64,000 bases of DNA from Pseudonocardia endophytica (GTDB lineage Bacteria > Actinomycetota > Actinomycetes > Mycobacteriales > Pseudonocardiaceae): assembly GCF_004339565.1 (NCBI RefSeq), contig NZ_SMFZ01000002.1, positions 3,286,001 to 3,350,000 of the forward strand. The letters are read 5' to 3'. Each line of letters opens with the position of its first letter. Positions within the stretch are counted from its first letter, which is position 1. Below the pieces are notes generated by a model that was not told the DNA's origin, did no database searches, and saw only the letters and a program-made list of their open reading frames with translations. Below, in pieces: positions 8,638 to 15,833 of the stretch. The position numbers were made by a program, and so were the translations under genes.

Positions 8638-9503
8638 CGGTTCGCCGGCGACGGAGCGCTGCGACGACCGGACGCCCCGACGAGCTTCGCGAACACCTTC
8701 ATGCTGTTCGCCGGGAACAGGCGGGCCAGCACGTCCGGGACCTTGGCACTGATCCCGATCAGGACCCGCCCGCGCCGTTTCTCGATGCCGTCCACGATGA
8801 GCTCGGCGGCCTTGTCCGCCGGGAACGTGAGCAGCTTCTGGAAGTCGCGCTTGCCCTTCTCGGCCTCCTCGGCGGGGATGTTCACGCCGACGCGCGCGGT
8901 CTCGGCGATCCGGGTCTTGATGCCGCCGGGGTGCACGGTCGTCACGCCGGTGCCGGACGTCTCGAGCTCGGAACGCAGCACCTCGGAGAAGCCGCGGATC
9001 GCGAACTTGCTCGACGAGTACGCCGACTGTCCGGGCGGCGCGATCAGCCCGAACAGGCTGGACACGTTCACCAGGTGCCCGCCGGGCCGCGCCGTGAGCG
9101 CGGGAAGCAGGTGGTGGGTCAGCCGGACCGGCGCCCGGAAGTTGATGTCCATGACCCACTCGAACTCGTCGAGCGTGAGCCGGGCGAAGTCGCCGCCGAG
9201 TGCGACACCGGCGTTGTTCACGAGCAGCCGGATCTCCGCGTGCGCGGAGAGGACCTGCCGGGCGGCGGCGTCGAGCGCGTCGCGGTCGGCGAGGTCGACG
9301 ACGATCGTCTCCACCGTGAGCCCCGGGTGCCGGTCGCGGATCGCGGAGGCCACGGACTCCAGCCGGTCGCCGTCGCGGTCCAGGAGCACGAGGTCGCTGC
9401 CGCGCACGGCGAGCAGCTTCGCGATCTCCTCGCCCATGCCGCCCGCCGCGCCCGTGACGACGGCGGTGCCCTCGGCGAAACGGAAGGGGGACAGGCTGCT
9501 CAT
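8634..9503 (-). CDS. Short-chain dehydrogenase/reductase (SadH-like)
   Basis: A 289-residue classical SDR oxidoreductase. The cofactor loop TGAAGGMGEEI lies near residues 16-26, NNAG follows in the fourth strand, and the catalytic Ser and Tyr-Lys are in NVSSLFG and YSSSK. It should interconvert an alcohol and a ketone with NAD(P)H. The ATG at 9501-9503 overlaps the monooxygenase stop as ATGA, so the two are translationally coupled. An alcohol dehydrogenase next to a Baeyer-Villiger enzyme and a hydrolase fits an alcohol to ketone to ester to acid plus alcohol route, and also the mymA-type operon of mycobacteria. Confidence 0.9.
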   Translation of the reverse strand: MSSLSPFRFAEGTAVVTGAAGGMGEEIAKLLAVRGSDLVLLDRDGDRLESVASAIRDRHPGLTVETIVVDLADRDALDAAARQVLSAHAEIRLLVNNAGVALGGDFARLTLDEFEWVMDINFRAPVRLTHHLLPALTARPGGHLVNVSSLFGLIAPPGQSAYSSSKFAIRGFSEVLRSELETSGTGVTTVHPGGIKTRIAETARVGVNIPAEEAEKGKRDFQKLLTFPADKAAELIVDGIEKRRGRVLIGISAKVPDVLARLFPANSMKVFAKLVGASGRRSAPSPANR

Positions 9504-10981
9504 GACGCGAGCTCCTTGTTCTTGAGGGCGGACTTCGGGATGAGCGCCATGTCCTTCTCGACGTCGGCGCGGTTCATCCGCAGCGCGTCGGAGAAGAAGT
9601 TCTGGCGCAGGCGCCACGGGTCGCGCTCGCCCTGCTTCGGGAACAGGTGCTTGGAGCGCTGCACGTAGCCCGAGGTGAGGTCGAGCAGCGGGCGGTCGCC
9701 GGTGCGCTCGGCGAACGGGGTGGCGATCGCGAAGCCCTTGTCCCGCATGTGCTTGAGGAGCTTCGGGACGTAGCGGTTGACCAGGTCGGCGCGCAGCGTC
9801 CAGGACGCGTTGACGTAGCCGATGCAGAACGCCAGGTTCGGCACGCCGGACAGCATCATGCCGCGGTAGGCGACCGTGTCGCCGATGTCGACCTGCGTGC
9901 CGTCGACGTCGATCTGCATGCCGCCCAACGGCTGCAGCGACAGGCCGGTGGCCGAGACGATGATGTCCGCCTCGAGCTCCTCTCCGGAGCGCAGGAGGAT
10001 GCCCTTCTCGGTGATCCGTTCGATCTGGTCGGTGGCCACCGATGCGCGGCCGTCGCGGATCGCGCGGAAGAAGTCGCCGTCCGGGACCACGCAGAGGCGC
10101 TGGTCCCACGGCTCGTAGGTCGGCGTGAAGTGCTCGTCCACGTAGGACTCGTCCTTCAGTGCGCGCACGGCGAGGCCGCGGAGGATCTTCTTCACGCGCT
10201 CCGGGCGGCGGCGGGCCAGCTGGTAGAACGCCTGCGTCAGCGTCACGTACTGCATGCGCAGCAGCGTGTGCGCGACCGTGGGCGGGAGGAGCTTCCGCAG
10301 GCGGTCGGCCGCCGGGTCGCTCTCCGGCAGCACCGTCAGGTACGACGGGGAGCGTTGCAGCATGGTGACGTGCTCGGCGTCCTGCGCCATGGCCGGGATC
10401 AGCGTGACCGCGGTGGCACCGCTGCCGATCACGACGACCTTCTTGCCGGCGTAGACCAGGTCCTCCGGCCAGAACTGCGGGTGCACCCAGGTGCCGGCGA
10501 AGTCCTCGCGGCCGGGGAACTCCGGCTGGTAGCCGTGGTCGTAGGCGTAGTAGCCGGAGCACATGTAGAGGAAGTTCGCCGTGTAGGTCCTCGGCCCGTC
10601 CGCCGTCTCTGCCTCGACCGTCCACAGTGCCGTCTCCGACGAGAACGACGAGCGCAGGACCTTCGTCCCGAACCGGATGTGGCGGGTGATGCCGGCCTCG
10701 TCGGCGGTGTCCCGGATGTAGTTCCGGATGCTGTCCCCTGACGAGATCGACTTCTCGCCCTTCCACGGCCGGAACGGGTACGCCAGCGTGAACATGTCCG
10801 AGTCGGACCGCACGCCCGGGTACCGGAACAGGTCCCAGGTGCCGCCGATCGCCTCGCGTCGCTCCAGCAGCGCGTACGTCGCGCCGGGCATCTCCTGCTG
10901 CAGTCGCCAGGCGGCGCCGACGCCGGACAGCCCGGCTCCGACGATCAGCACGTCGAGGTGCTCGATGTCCTTCGCAGCCAT
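9500..10981 (-). CDS. Flavin-binding monooxygenase, Baeyer-Villiger type (MymA/EthA-like)
   Basis: A 493-residue FAD and NADPH enzyme. The FAD motif GAGLSG is at residues 15-20, a second Rossmann motif VIGSGATAV follows, and between them lies FAGTWVHPQFWP, which fits the Baeyer-Villiger fingerprint FxGxxxHxxxW[PD]. It should insert oxygen next to a ketone or oxidise a heteroatom. Length and order match MymA/EthA-class enzymes of mycobacteria. It is the first gene of an operon with an SDR and a hydrolase and is divergent from an AraC regulator at 11081. The start is the ATG at 10979-10981, preceded by GAAGGAGAC. Confidence 0.93.
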   Translation of the reverse strand: MAAKDIEHLDVLIVGAGLSGVGAAWRLQQEMPGATYALLERREAIGGTWDLFRYPGVRSDSDMFTLAYPFRPWKGEKSISSGDSIRNYIRDTADEAGITRHIRFGTKVLRSSFSSETALWTVEAETADGPRTYTANFLYMCSGYYAYDHGYQPEFPGREDFAGTWVHPQFWPEDLVYAGKKVVVIGSGATAVTLIPAMAQDAEHVTMLQRSPSYLTVLPESDPAADRLRKLLPPTVAHTLLRMQYVTLTQAFYQLARRRPERVKKILRGLAVRALKDESYVDEHFTPTYEPWDQRLCVVPDGDFFRAIRDGRASVATDQIERITEKGILLRSGEELEADIIVSATGLSLQPLGGMQIDVDGTQVDIGDTVAYRGMMLSGVPNLAFCIGYVNASWTLRADLVNRYVPKLLKHMRDKGFAIATPFAERTGDRPLLDLTSGYVQRSKHLFPKQGERDPWRLRQNFFSDALRMNRADVEKDMALIPKSALKNKELAS

Positions 10982-11019
10982 CAGATGTCTCCTTCGACGA
11001 TCGGTGCGTGCACGATCAG

Positions 11020-11080
11020 TGTCGCCGCCACCGAGCGTCGTAACTTGACCTGAGGCGACACATACTTATCCTCGCACGAC
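11020..11080. promoter_or_regulatory. Divergent control region of the AraC gene and monooxygenase operon
   Basis: The 99-base gap between the divergent genes holds a perfect 7-base inverted repeat, TGTCGCC at 11020-11026 and GGCGACA at 11054-11060, 27 bases apart, a candidate AraC operator. On the plus strand TTGACC (11045-11050), a 16-base spacer and TATCCT (11067-11072) form a good promoter whose expected start falls on or just before the ATG at 11081, so the regulator mRNA may be leaderless. A direct repeat ACGATC lies closer to the monooxygenase start. Confidence 0.55.
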
Positions 11081-12139
11081 ATGGTCTCCATGATCCGAGC
11101 CGCGGCGCTACGGGGGCTCACCCCGCTGGTGGACGCGCTCGGGGGTGACGGTGCCGCGCTGCTCGGCCGGTTCCGGGTGCCGGTGGACGCCGTCGACCCG
11201 CCGGACGACGGTACCGCCGGCGACGGCCCGGACGGCGACGTGTTGATCCGCGCCGCCACCGCAGCCCGCATCCTGGAGGCCGCCGCCGCGACACTCGACT
11301 GCCCGGACCTGGGGCTGCGCCTCGCCGAGAGGCAGGGCCTGGACATCCTCGGGCCGCTCGCCGTCGTGCTGGAGAACTCGCCGACGCTGGGGGAGGCCCT
11401 GGAGGGCGCCGGGCGCTACCTGTTCGTGCACAGCCCCGCGCTGCGCGTCGCCCGCATCGACGACCCGGAGTCCGCGCACGGCGTGATGGGACTGCTCTAC
11501 GACGGCCGCGGGGACGAGCCGGGTGCCGGGCCACCGCCCGCGCAGAGCGTCGACCTCGGCATCGGGGTGTTCCACCGGATCATCACGCTGCTCGCGGGCG
11601 GTCCGTACGGGCTGCGGTCGGTGCACCTGCCGCACCCGCCGCTGGCCGCCGAGCAGCGCTACCGCGAGTTCTTCGGGACCGACGTCCGCTTCGAGCGGCC
11701 GGCCGCCGTCCTGCGCGTGCCCGCCGATCTGGCCAGCCGCCCGCGCGAGGGTGGCGACGAGACGGTCCGGGCGATCGCCGTCGACTACCTCGAGACGCAC
11801 TTCGACCGGCCCGGCCGCACGGTCACCGACCGCGTGCGGACGGCGCTGGCCCGGTCGCTCGGCACCGGGCCGGCCCGGATCGGGTCGGTCGCGCGACTGC
11901 TGCGGATGCACCCGAGGACGCTGCAGCGTCACCTGGCGTCCGAGGGCACGACGTTCGAGTCCGTGCTCGACGAGGTCCGGCGCGAGGCCGCGCACCGCTT
12001 GATCACCCGTACCGATCTGCCGTTCACCCAGGTGACGGCGATGGTCGGGCTGGCCGAGCAGTCGGCGCTGACCCGGGCGTCGCGCCGCTGGTTCGGCGAG
12101 TCCCCGCGCGCGTTGCGGCGCGGCGCCGCGGCGAGGTGA
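11081..12139 (+). CDS. AraC-family regulator with N-terminal arabinose-binding-type domain (VirS-like)
   Basis: A 352-residue activator. Residues about 20-200 form the ligand-sensing domain seen in OruR/VirS-type AraC proteins, with LGLRLAERQGLDILGPLAVVLENSPTLGEAL and DLGIGVFHRIITLL. The C-terminal two-HTH DNA-binding domain includes RIGSVARLLRMHPRTLQRHL and the family end EQSALTRASRRWFGESPRALR. It is divergent from the monooxygenase operon, the same geometry as virS and mymA in M. tuberculosis, so it probably activates that operon. Several ATGs are close together; the first at 11081 is used because of the promoter spacing. Confidence 0.92.
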   Translation: MVSMIRAAALRGLTPLVDALGGDGAALLGRFRVPVDAVDPPDDGTAGDGPDGDVLIRAATAARILEAAAATLDCPDLGLRLAERQGLDILGPLAVVLENSPTLGEALEGAGRYLFVHSPALRVARIDDPESAHGVMGLLYDGRGDEPGAGPPPAQSVDLGIGVFHRIITLLAGGPYGLRSVHLPHPPLAAEQRYREFFGTDVRFERPAAVLRVPADLASRPREGGDETVRAIAVDYLETHFDRPGRTVTDRVRTALARSLGTGPARIGSVARLLRMHPRTLQRHLASEGTTFESVLDEVRREAAHRLITRTDLPFTQVTAMVGLAEQSALTRASRRWFGESPRALRRGAAAR

Positions 12140-12318
12140 CCGCCCCCGAACACGCCGCCCGATCGCCCCGCCTGCGTCGAGTGGCGCGTTGCGGCGACCG
12201 TTACCGCCCGAACCCACCACTCGATCTCGCGACGCTCGTCGAGCGGCGTGTCTCGGCGGACCGGAGCGGAGTCGCGGCGAGCTGTACGGCCTGCAGCTGC
12301 GGTGGGAGGGTGATCGCC

Positions 12319-13104
12319 GTGGCCGACGAACCAGTGCTGCTGAGCAGCGACGACGGCGGCGTCCGCACGCTGACGCTGAACCGCCCGCACCGGCGCAACG
12401 CCGTCGACCGGGCACTGTGGGACGCGCTCGCCGAGGCCCTGGCCGCGATCACCGACGACGCGTCGGTGCGGGCCGTGGTGGTCACCGGTGCGGGCGGGGC
12501 GTTCTGTGCGGGTGCTGATCTGTCCGGCGGCGTGCCGGACGAGCACCCGTTGCGCGGCATGCGTCGGGTCAACGACATCGCGCTGCTGCTGCACGAGCTG
12601 CCGCAGCCGACGGTGGCCGCGGTGGACGGCATCGCGGTCGGGGCCGGCTGGAACCTGGCGCTGGGGTGCGACCTCGTCGTCGCCACCCCGGGCGCCCGGT
12701 TCTCGCAGATCTTCGCCCGGCGCGGGCTGTCACTGGACTTCGGCGGCTCGTGGCTGCTGCCGCGCGTCGTCGGGCTGCAGCAGGCGAAGCGGATCGCGCT
12801 GCTCGCGGACATCCTCGGCGCCGACGAGGCGCTCGCGCTCGGGCTGGTCACCGAGATCGTGGGAGAGGAGGAGCTGGCCGACCACGTCGCGGCCCTGGCG
12901 GCCCGGCTCGCGTCCGGCCCGCCGGTCGCACTGGCGCAGACGAAGGCGTTGCTGAACTCCGGCGTGCAGTCGTCGATGCGCGAGGCGCTGGAGGCCGAGG
13001 CCCGGACGCAGACGATCAACTTCGCGACGGACGCCCCGGAGGGCCTCCGCGCGTTCGTCGACCGGCGGGACCCGGACTACACCGGTACCTGGCGGGTGAC
13101 CTGA
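12319..13104 (+). CDS. Enoyl-CoA hydratase/isomerase family protein
   Basis: A 261-residue crotonase-fold protein. The CoA-binding and oxyanion segments are clear: LTLNRPHRRNAVD near the start, GAGGAFCAGADLSGG in the middle, and AVGAGWNLALGCDLVVATPGARFSQIFARRGLSLDFGGSWLLPR. One usual catalytic Glu position is occupied by Leu-Ser, so it may be an isomerase or another crotonase activity rather than a true hydratase. The GTG at 12319 has GGGAGG nine bases upstream; the open frame extends back to 12136 without homologous sequence. It follows the AraC gene on the same strand after a 179-base gap and may act on fatty acids from the neighbouring operon. Confidence 0.88.
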   Translation: MADEPVLLSSDDGGVRTLTLNRPHRRNAVDRALWDALAEALAAITDDASVRAVVVTGAGGAFCAGADLSGGVPDEHPLRGMRRVNDIALLLHELPQPTVAAVDGIAVGAGWNLALGCDLVVATPGARFSQIFARRGLSLDFGGSWLLPRVVGLQQAKRIALLADILGADEALALGLVTEIVGEEELADHVAALAARLASGPPVALAQTKALLNSGVQSSMREALEAEARTQTINFATDAPEGLRAFVDRRDPDYTGTWRVT

Positions 13105-13106
13105 GC

Positions 13107-13190
13107 CGGAGGGATCAACCTCCGTTGACCTGGCAGTGAGGGCTGTCCGAGACGTGGTCGAACAGCCGTCAGCGCCATGTCGACCAGGTC
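13107..13190. terminator. Composite hairpin region between convergent genes
   Basis: The gap between two convergent genes has a 6-base hairpin CGGAGG-gatcaa-CCTCCG (13107-13124) and a longer imperfect palindrome with arms GACCTGG (13127-13133) and CCAGGTC (13184-13190) and inner arms GGCTGT (13141-13146) and ACAGCC (13162-13167). This could end transcription from both sides. No T-run follows, as is common in very GC-rich genomes. Confidence 0.55.
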
Positions 13191-13196
13191 GGACCG

Positions 13197-14024
13197 TCAG
13201 TCGAACAGGTCCGGGTCCGTCCGCACGACCTCGTCCCAGAGCGGCTGGAACGCGAACCAGCCGGCGAACGCGTTGCCGGTCTGCCTGCGGGTGAACTCGG
13301 CGTTCTCCGGGTTGATCAGCGTCGGCGTGCCGGCCGCCTCGGCCATCAGCTGCGCCTGGCAGTTGCGCTCGGTGGAGATGAACCACCATGCCGCCTCGGC
13401 GACGGTGTCGCCGACGGTGAAGATCCCGTGGTTCTGGTGGAACGCCATCTTCGCCTCGCCAAGGCCCTTCGCCAGCAGGCGACCGGCCTCCTGGTCGACC
13501 ACGACGGCGCCCGCACCCTCGGAGACGACGACGTGGTTGCCGTACAGCGCGCACGCGTCCTGCGTGATCGGGTCCAGCGTGCGCCCCAGCGACGACCAGG
13601 ACTTCCCGTGCACCGAGTGCGCGTGACACGCGGCGACGACGTCCGGGCGGGCCTTGTGCACCTCGGAGTGGATCACGAAACCGGCGCGGTTGACCGGCTT
13701 GTTCCCGTGCCGGACGACGCCGTCGTGGTCGACGGCGATCAGGTCGGACACCCGGATGTGCCGGAACGACATGCCGAACGGGTTCACCCAGAACAGGTGC
13801 TCGTCCTCCGGGTCGCGGACGGTGATGTGCCCGGCGACGCCCTCGCCGAACCCGAACCGCCCGAAGATCCGGAACGCCCCGGCCAGCTGCTGCTTGCGGT
13901 GCAGCCGCTCCTCGGCGGACGTGGCGAACTCGGGCGGACGGGGGAGCGCGATTCCCTCCTGCGTCGGCTCGAACTCGGACATCGTGTCGGCGGAGTCGGG
14001 GCGCGGGGCGGTCGGTGCGGCCAT
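13197..14024 (-). CDS. Class II aldolase/adducin family protein
   Basis: A 275-residue protein of the zinc aldolase/adducin head family. The metal-site pattern is present: CHAHSVHGKSW with the HxH pair in the middle and HQNHGIFTVG further on; VAGHITVRDPEDEHLFWVNPFG is the typical first core segment. Members include fuculose-phosphate aldolases, dehydratases and decarboxylases; the substrate cannot be called here. The ATG at 14022-14024 is chosen, with an alternative at 13980-13982 that keeps the whole domain. It lies about 130 bases from the methyltransferase gene upstream, on the same strand, and converges with the crotonase gene. Confidence 0.87.
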   Translation of the reverse strand: MAAPTAPRPDSADTMSEFEPTQEGIALPRPPEFATSAEERLHRKQQLAGAFRIFGRFGFGEGVAGHITVRDPEDEHLFWVNPFGMSFRHIRVSDLIAVDHDGVVRHGNKPVNRAGFVIHSEVHKARPDVVAACHAHSVHGKSWSSLGRTLDPITQDACALYGNHVVVSEGAGAVVVDQEAGRLLAKGLGEAKMAFHQNHGIFTVGDTVAEAAWWFISTERNCQAQLMAEAAGTPTLINPENAEFTRRQTGNAFAGWFAFQPLWDEVVRTDPDLFD

Positions 14025-14155
14025 GCCTCGACGCTGCGCCGCGTTCCCGGCGGCGTCAACCCCTGGCGGCTGATCGGCGGACGCGTCCGGATCGGCGCGG
14101 GACTCCGCCGCGATCCGGACCGACGCGCTGATCATCGGGCGCCGGCGGGCGCCGC

Positions 14156-15232
14156 TCACCCCGGCCGTGACGTGACGTAGATCAGGTTCAACGCCTGGCC
14201 CGGCGCCGGGTGCGTCTCGACGTCGCCGAAGCCCGCGTCGGCGAGCATCGCCCTCGCCGTCTCCTGGCCCCACGCGGCTCCGAGCCCGGCACCGCCCGCG
14301 GCCAGCGACACGGTCATGCAGTGCAGCGTGGAGATCGCGTAGATCCACGGCGCGAACGGGTTGCCCACGTTGTCCGCGACTCCGGAGTGCGCGGCCATGT
14401 CGACCATCACGAACCGGCCGCCGGGCACGAGCGCGTCGTGGATCGAGCGGAGCATGCCGGCCGGATCGGCCTGGTCGTGCACGGCGTCGATCGCGACGAC
14501 GGCGTCGAACGGCGACGCCGGGGAGAACGCCGCCGCGTCGGCGACCTCGAACGTCACGTTGTCGAGCTCCGCGGTCTCGGCGCGGGCGGCCCGGAGAGCG
14601 TCCTCGGACAGGTCGTAGCCGACGAACGTCGACGCCGGGAACGCCGCCGCCAGCAGCGCGAGCGCGTGCCCGGTGCCGCACCCGACGTCGGCGACGCGGA
14701 TGCCGGACGTCAACGCCTCGGCGAACCCGGGCACCAGCGGCAGCCACGCGTCGACGAGCAGCTCGTCGAGCGGACGGCGGTTCAGCTCGTCCATCACGCC
14801 GGTGAACTCCGGCGCGAACGCCGGGTACGGGACGCCGCCGCCCTCGCGGAACGCGCGCTCCACGCCGTCGAGGTTGCGGCCCATCAGCGTGACCATCGCC
14901 GCCATCGGGCCCATGTTCTTCGACCCGCCGCCGGTGAGCGCCGCGGCGTGCTCCGGCGGGAGCGCGTACCGATCGTCGTCGGCGGAGAACGTCATGATCT
15001 CCGCGGTGACCATGGCGCCCAACCATTCCCGCACGTAGCGCTCGTCGCACCCGGCGCGGGCCGCGAGCTCTGACGAGGTCGCCGGCCCCTCGGACGCAGC
15101 GGTGAACAGGCCGGTCCGGTGCCCGATGTCGATCATGTAGCTCAGCGCCCCGTGGGTGTAGACGCCGAACAGGTGGCGGGCGAACGCGCGCACCTTCTTC
15201 CGGTCGACGGGCGCCGCGTCCGTGTCGGTCAT
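14156..15232 (-). CDS. SAM-dependent methyltransferase with N-terminal winged-helix domain
   Basis: A 358-residue class I methyltransferase. Residues about 20-110 form an O-methyltransferase-type dimerisation/winged-helix region (GHRTGLFTAASEGPATSSELAARAGCDERYVREWL), and the SAM site is VADVGCGTGHALALLAAAFP with GYDLSEDALRAAR after it. FDAVVAIDAVHDQADPAGMLRSI is motif IV-like. A protein with the same build is at 51611-52660. The ATG overlaps the MarR stop as ATGA, so the methyltransferase is co-translated with a regulator that may also control the ABC exporter. Confidence 0.9.
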   Translation of the reverse strand: MTDTDAAPVDRKKVRAFARHLFGVYTHGALSYMIDIGHRTGLFTAASEGPATSSELAARAGCDERYVREWLGAMVTAEIMTFSADDDRYALPPEHAAALTGGGSKNMGPMAAMVTLMGRNLDGVERAFREGGGVPYPAFAPEFTGVMDELNRRPLDELLVDAWLPLVPGFAEALTSGIRVADVGCGTGHALALLAAAFPASTFVGYDLSEDALRAARAETAELDNVTFEVADAAAFSPASPFDAVVAIDAVHDQADPAGMLRSIHDALVPGGRFVMVDMAAHSGVADNVGNPFAPWIYAISTLHCMTVSLAAGGAGLGAAWGQETARAMLADAGFGDVETHPAPGQALNLIYVTSRPG

Positions 15233-15714
15233 GTCGAGGATCGTGCCCCATCGGGCGGCGCGTCCGGGAGGTCGCGGTGCGCGTCGTCCTCGACATGAGC
15301 GCGCAGCGATCCGAGCAGCCGGGTGAGCTCGGCGCGGTCGACGGAGGAGAGGTGCCCGAACAGCGCATCCGCCTGCTCACCGCGCGACGCCCGCACGCCC
15401 TCGGCGGCCCGCACGCCGTGGTCGGTGAGCCGCAGGAGCGTCGCGCGGCGGTCGTGCGGGTCCGGCACGCGTTCGCACAGACCGCGGTCCGCCAGATCGT
15501 CGACGACCTCGGTCGCCGACCGCGGCGCGATCCGCAGGTGCCTGGCCAGCTCCCCGGGGCGCATCTCGCCGTGCCGGGCGAGCACCGACAGGGCCCTGGC
15601 CTGCGACGGCGACAGCTCCCACCGGGCGAGCGCCTCGGCCGAGACGTGCCGCAGCCGCCGGGCGACCGACCAGAACGCGTCGACCAGCTCGGTCGGGGAC
15701 TCGGGATCGGCCAC
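15229..15714 (-). CDS. MarR-family transcriptional regulator
   Basis: A 161-residue winged-helix regulator. The HTH is LARHLRIAPRSATEVVDDLADRGLCERVPDPHDRRATLLRLTDHG, with the D-x-R-RATLLRLT wing typical of MarR. It would bind DNA as a dimer and release it on binding a phenolic or other ligand. It is divergent from an ABC exporter and upstream of a methyltransferase, with a multi-copy CCTCA/TGAGG half-site region in the gap. Autoregulation together with control of the exporter is the natural inference. Confidence 0.92.
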   Translation of the reverse strand: MADPESPTELVDAFWSVARRLRHVSAEALARWELSPSQARALSVLARHGEMRPGELARHLRIAPRSATEVVDDLADRGLCERVPDPHDRRATLLRLTDHGVRAAEGVRASRGEQADALFGHLSSVDRAELTRLLGSLRAHVEDDAHRDLPDAPPDGARSST

Positions 15715-15745
15715 GGGAACAGCCTAGCAAGAAGTGCTGTTGTAG

Positions 15746-15766
15746 CCTCATACTGAGGCAACCTCA
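15746..15766. promoter_or_regulatory. Candidate MarR operator
   Basis: Three alternating half-sites CCTCA (15746-15750), TGAGG (15754-15758) and CCTCA (15762-15766), each 3 bases apart, form two overlapping perfect inverted repeats. A related GCCTCCCTCA follows at 15773-15782. The site lies between the divergent MarR and ABC exporter genes. Confidence 0.55.
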
Positions 15767-15833
15767 CTGAATGCCTCCCTCACGACCCTACTGACGCTCC
15801 CGAACCCACGACCCTCACCGAACGGAGTCCCAC

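Noticed and set aside
12136..12318. Longer N-terminus for the enoyl-CoA hydratase
   Set aside because: The extra 61 codons have no crotonase similarity, and a GGGAGG ribosome binding site sits before the GTG at 12319.
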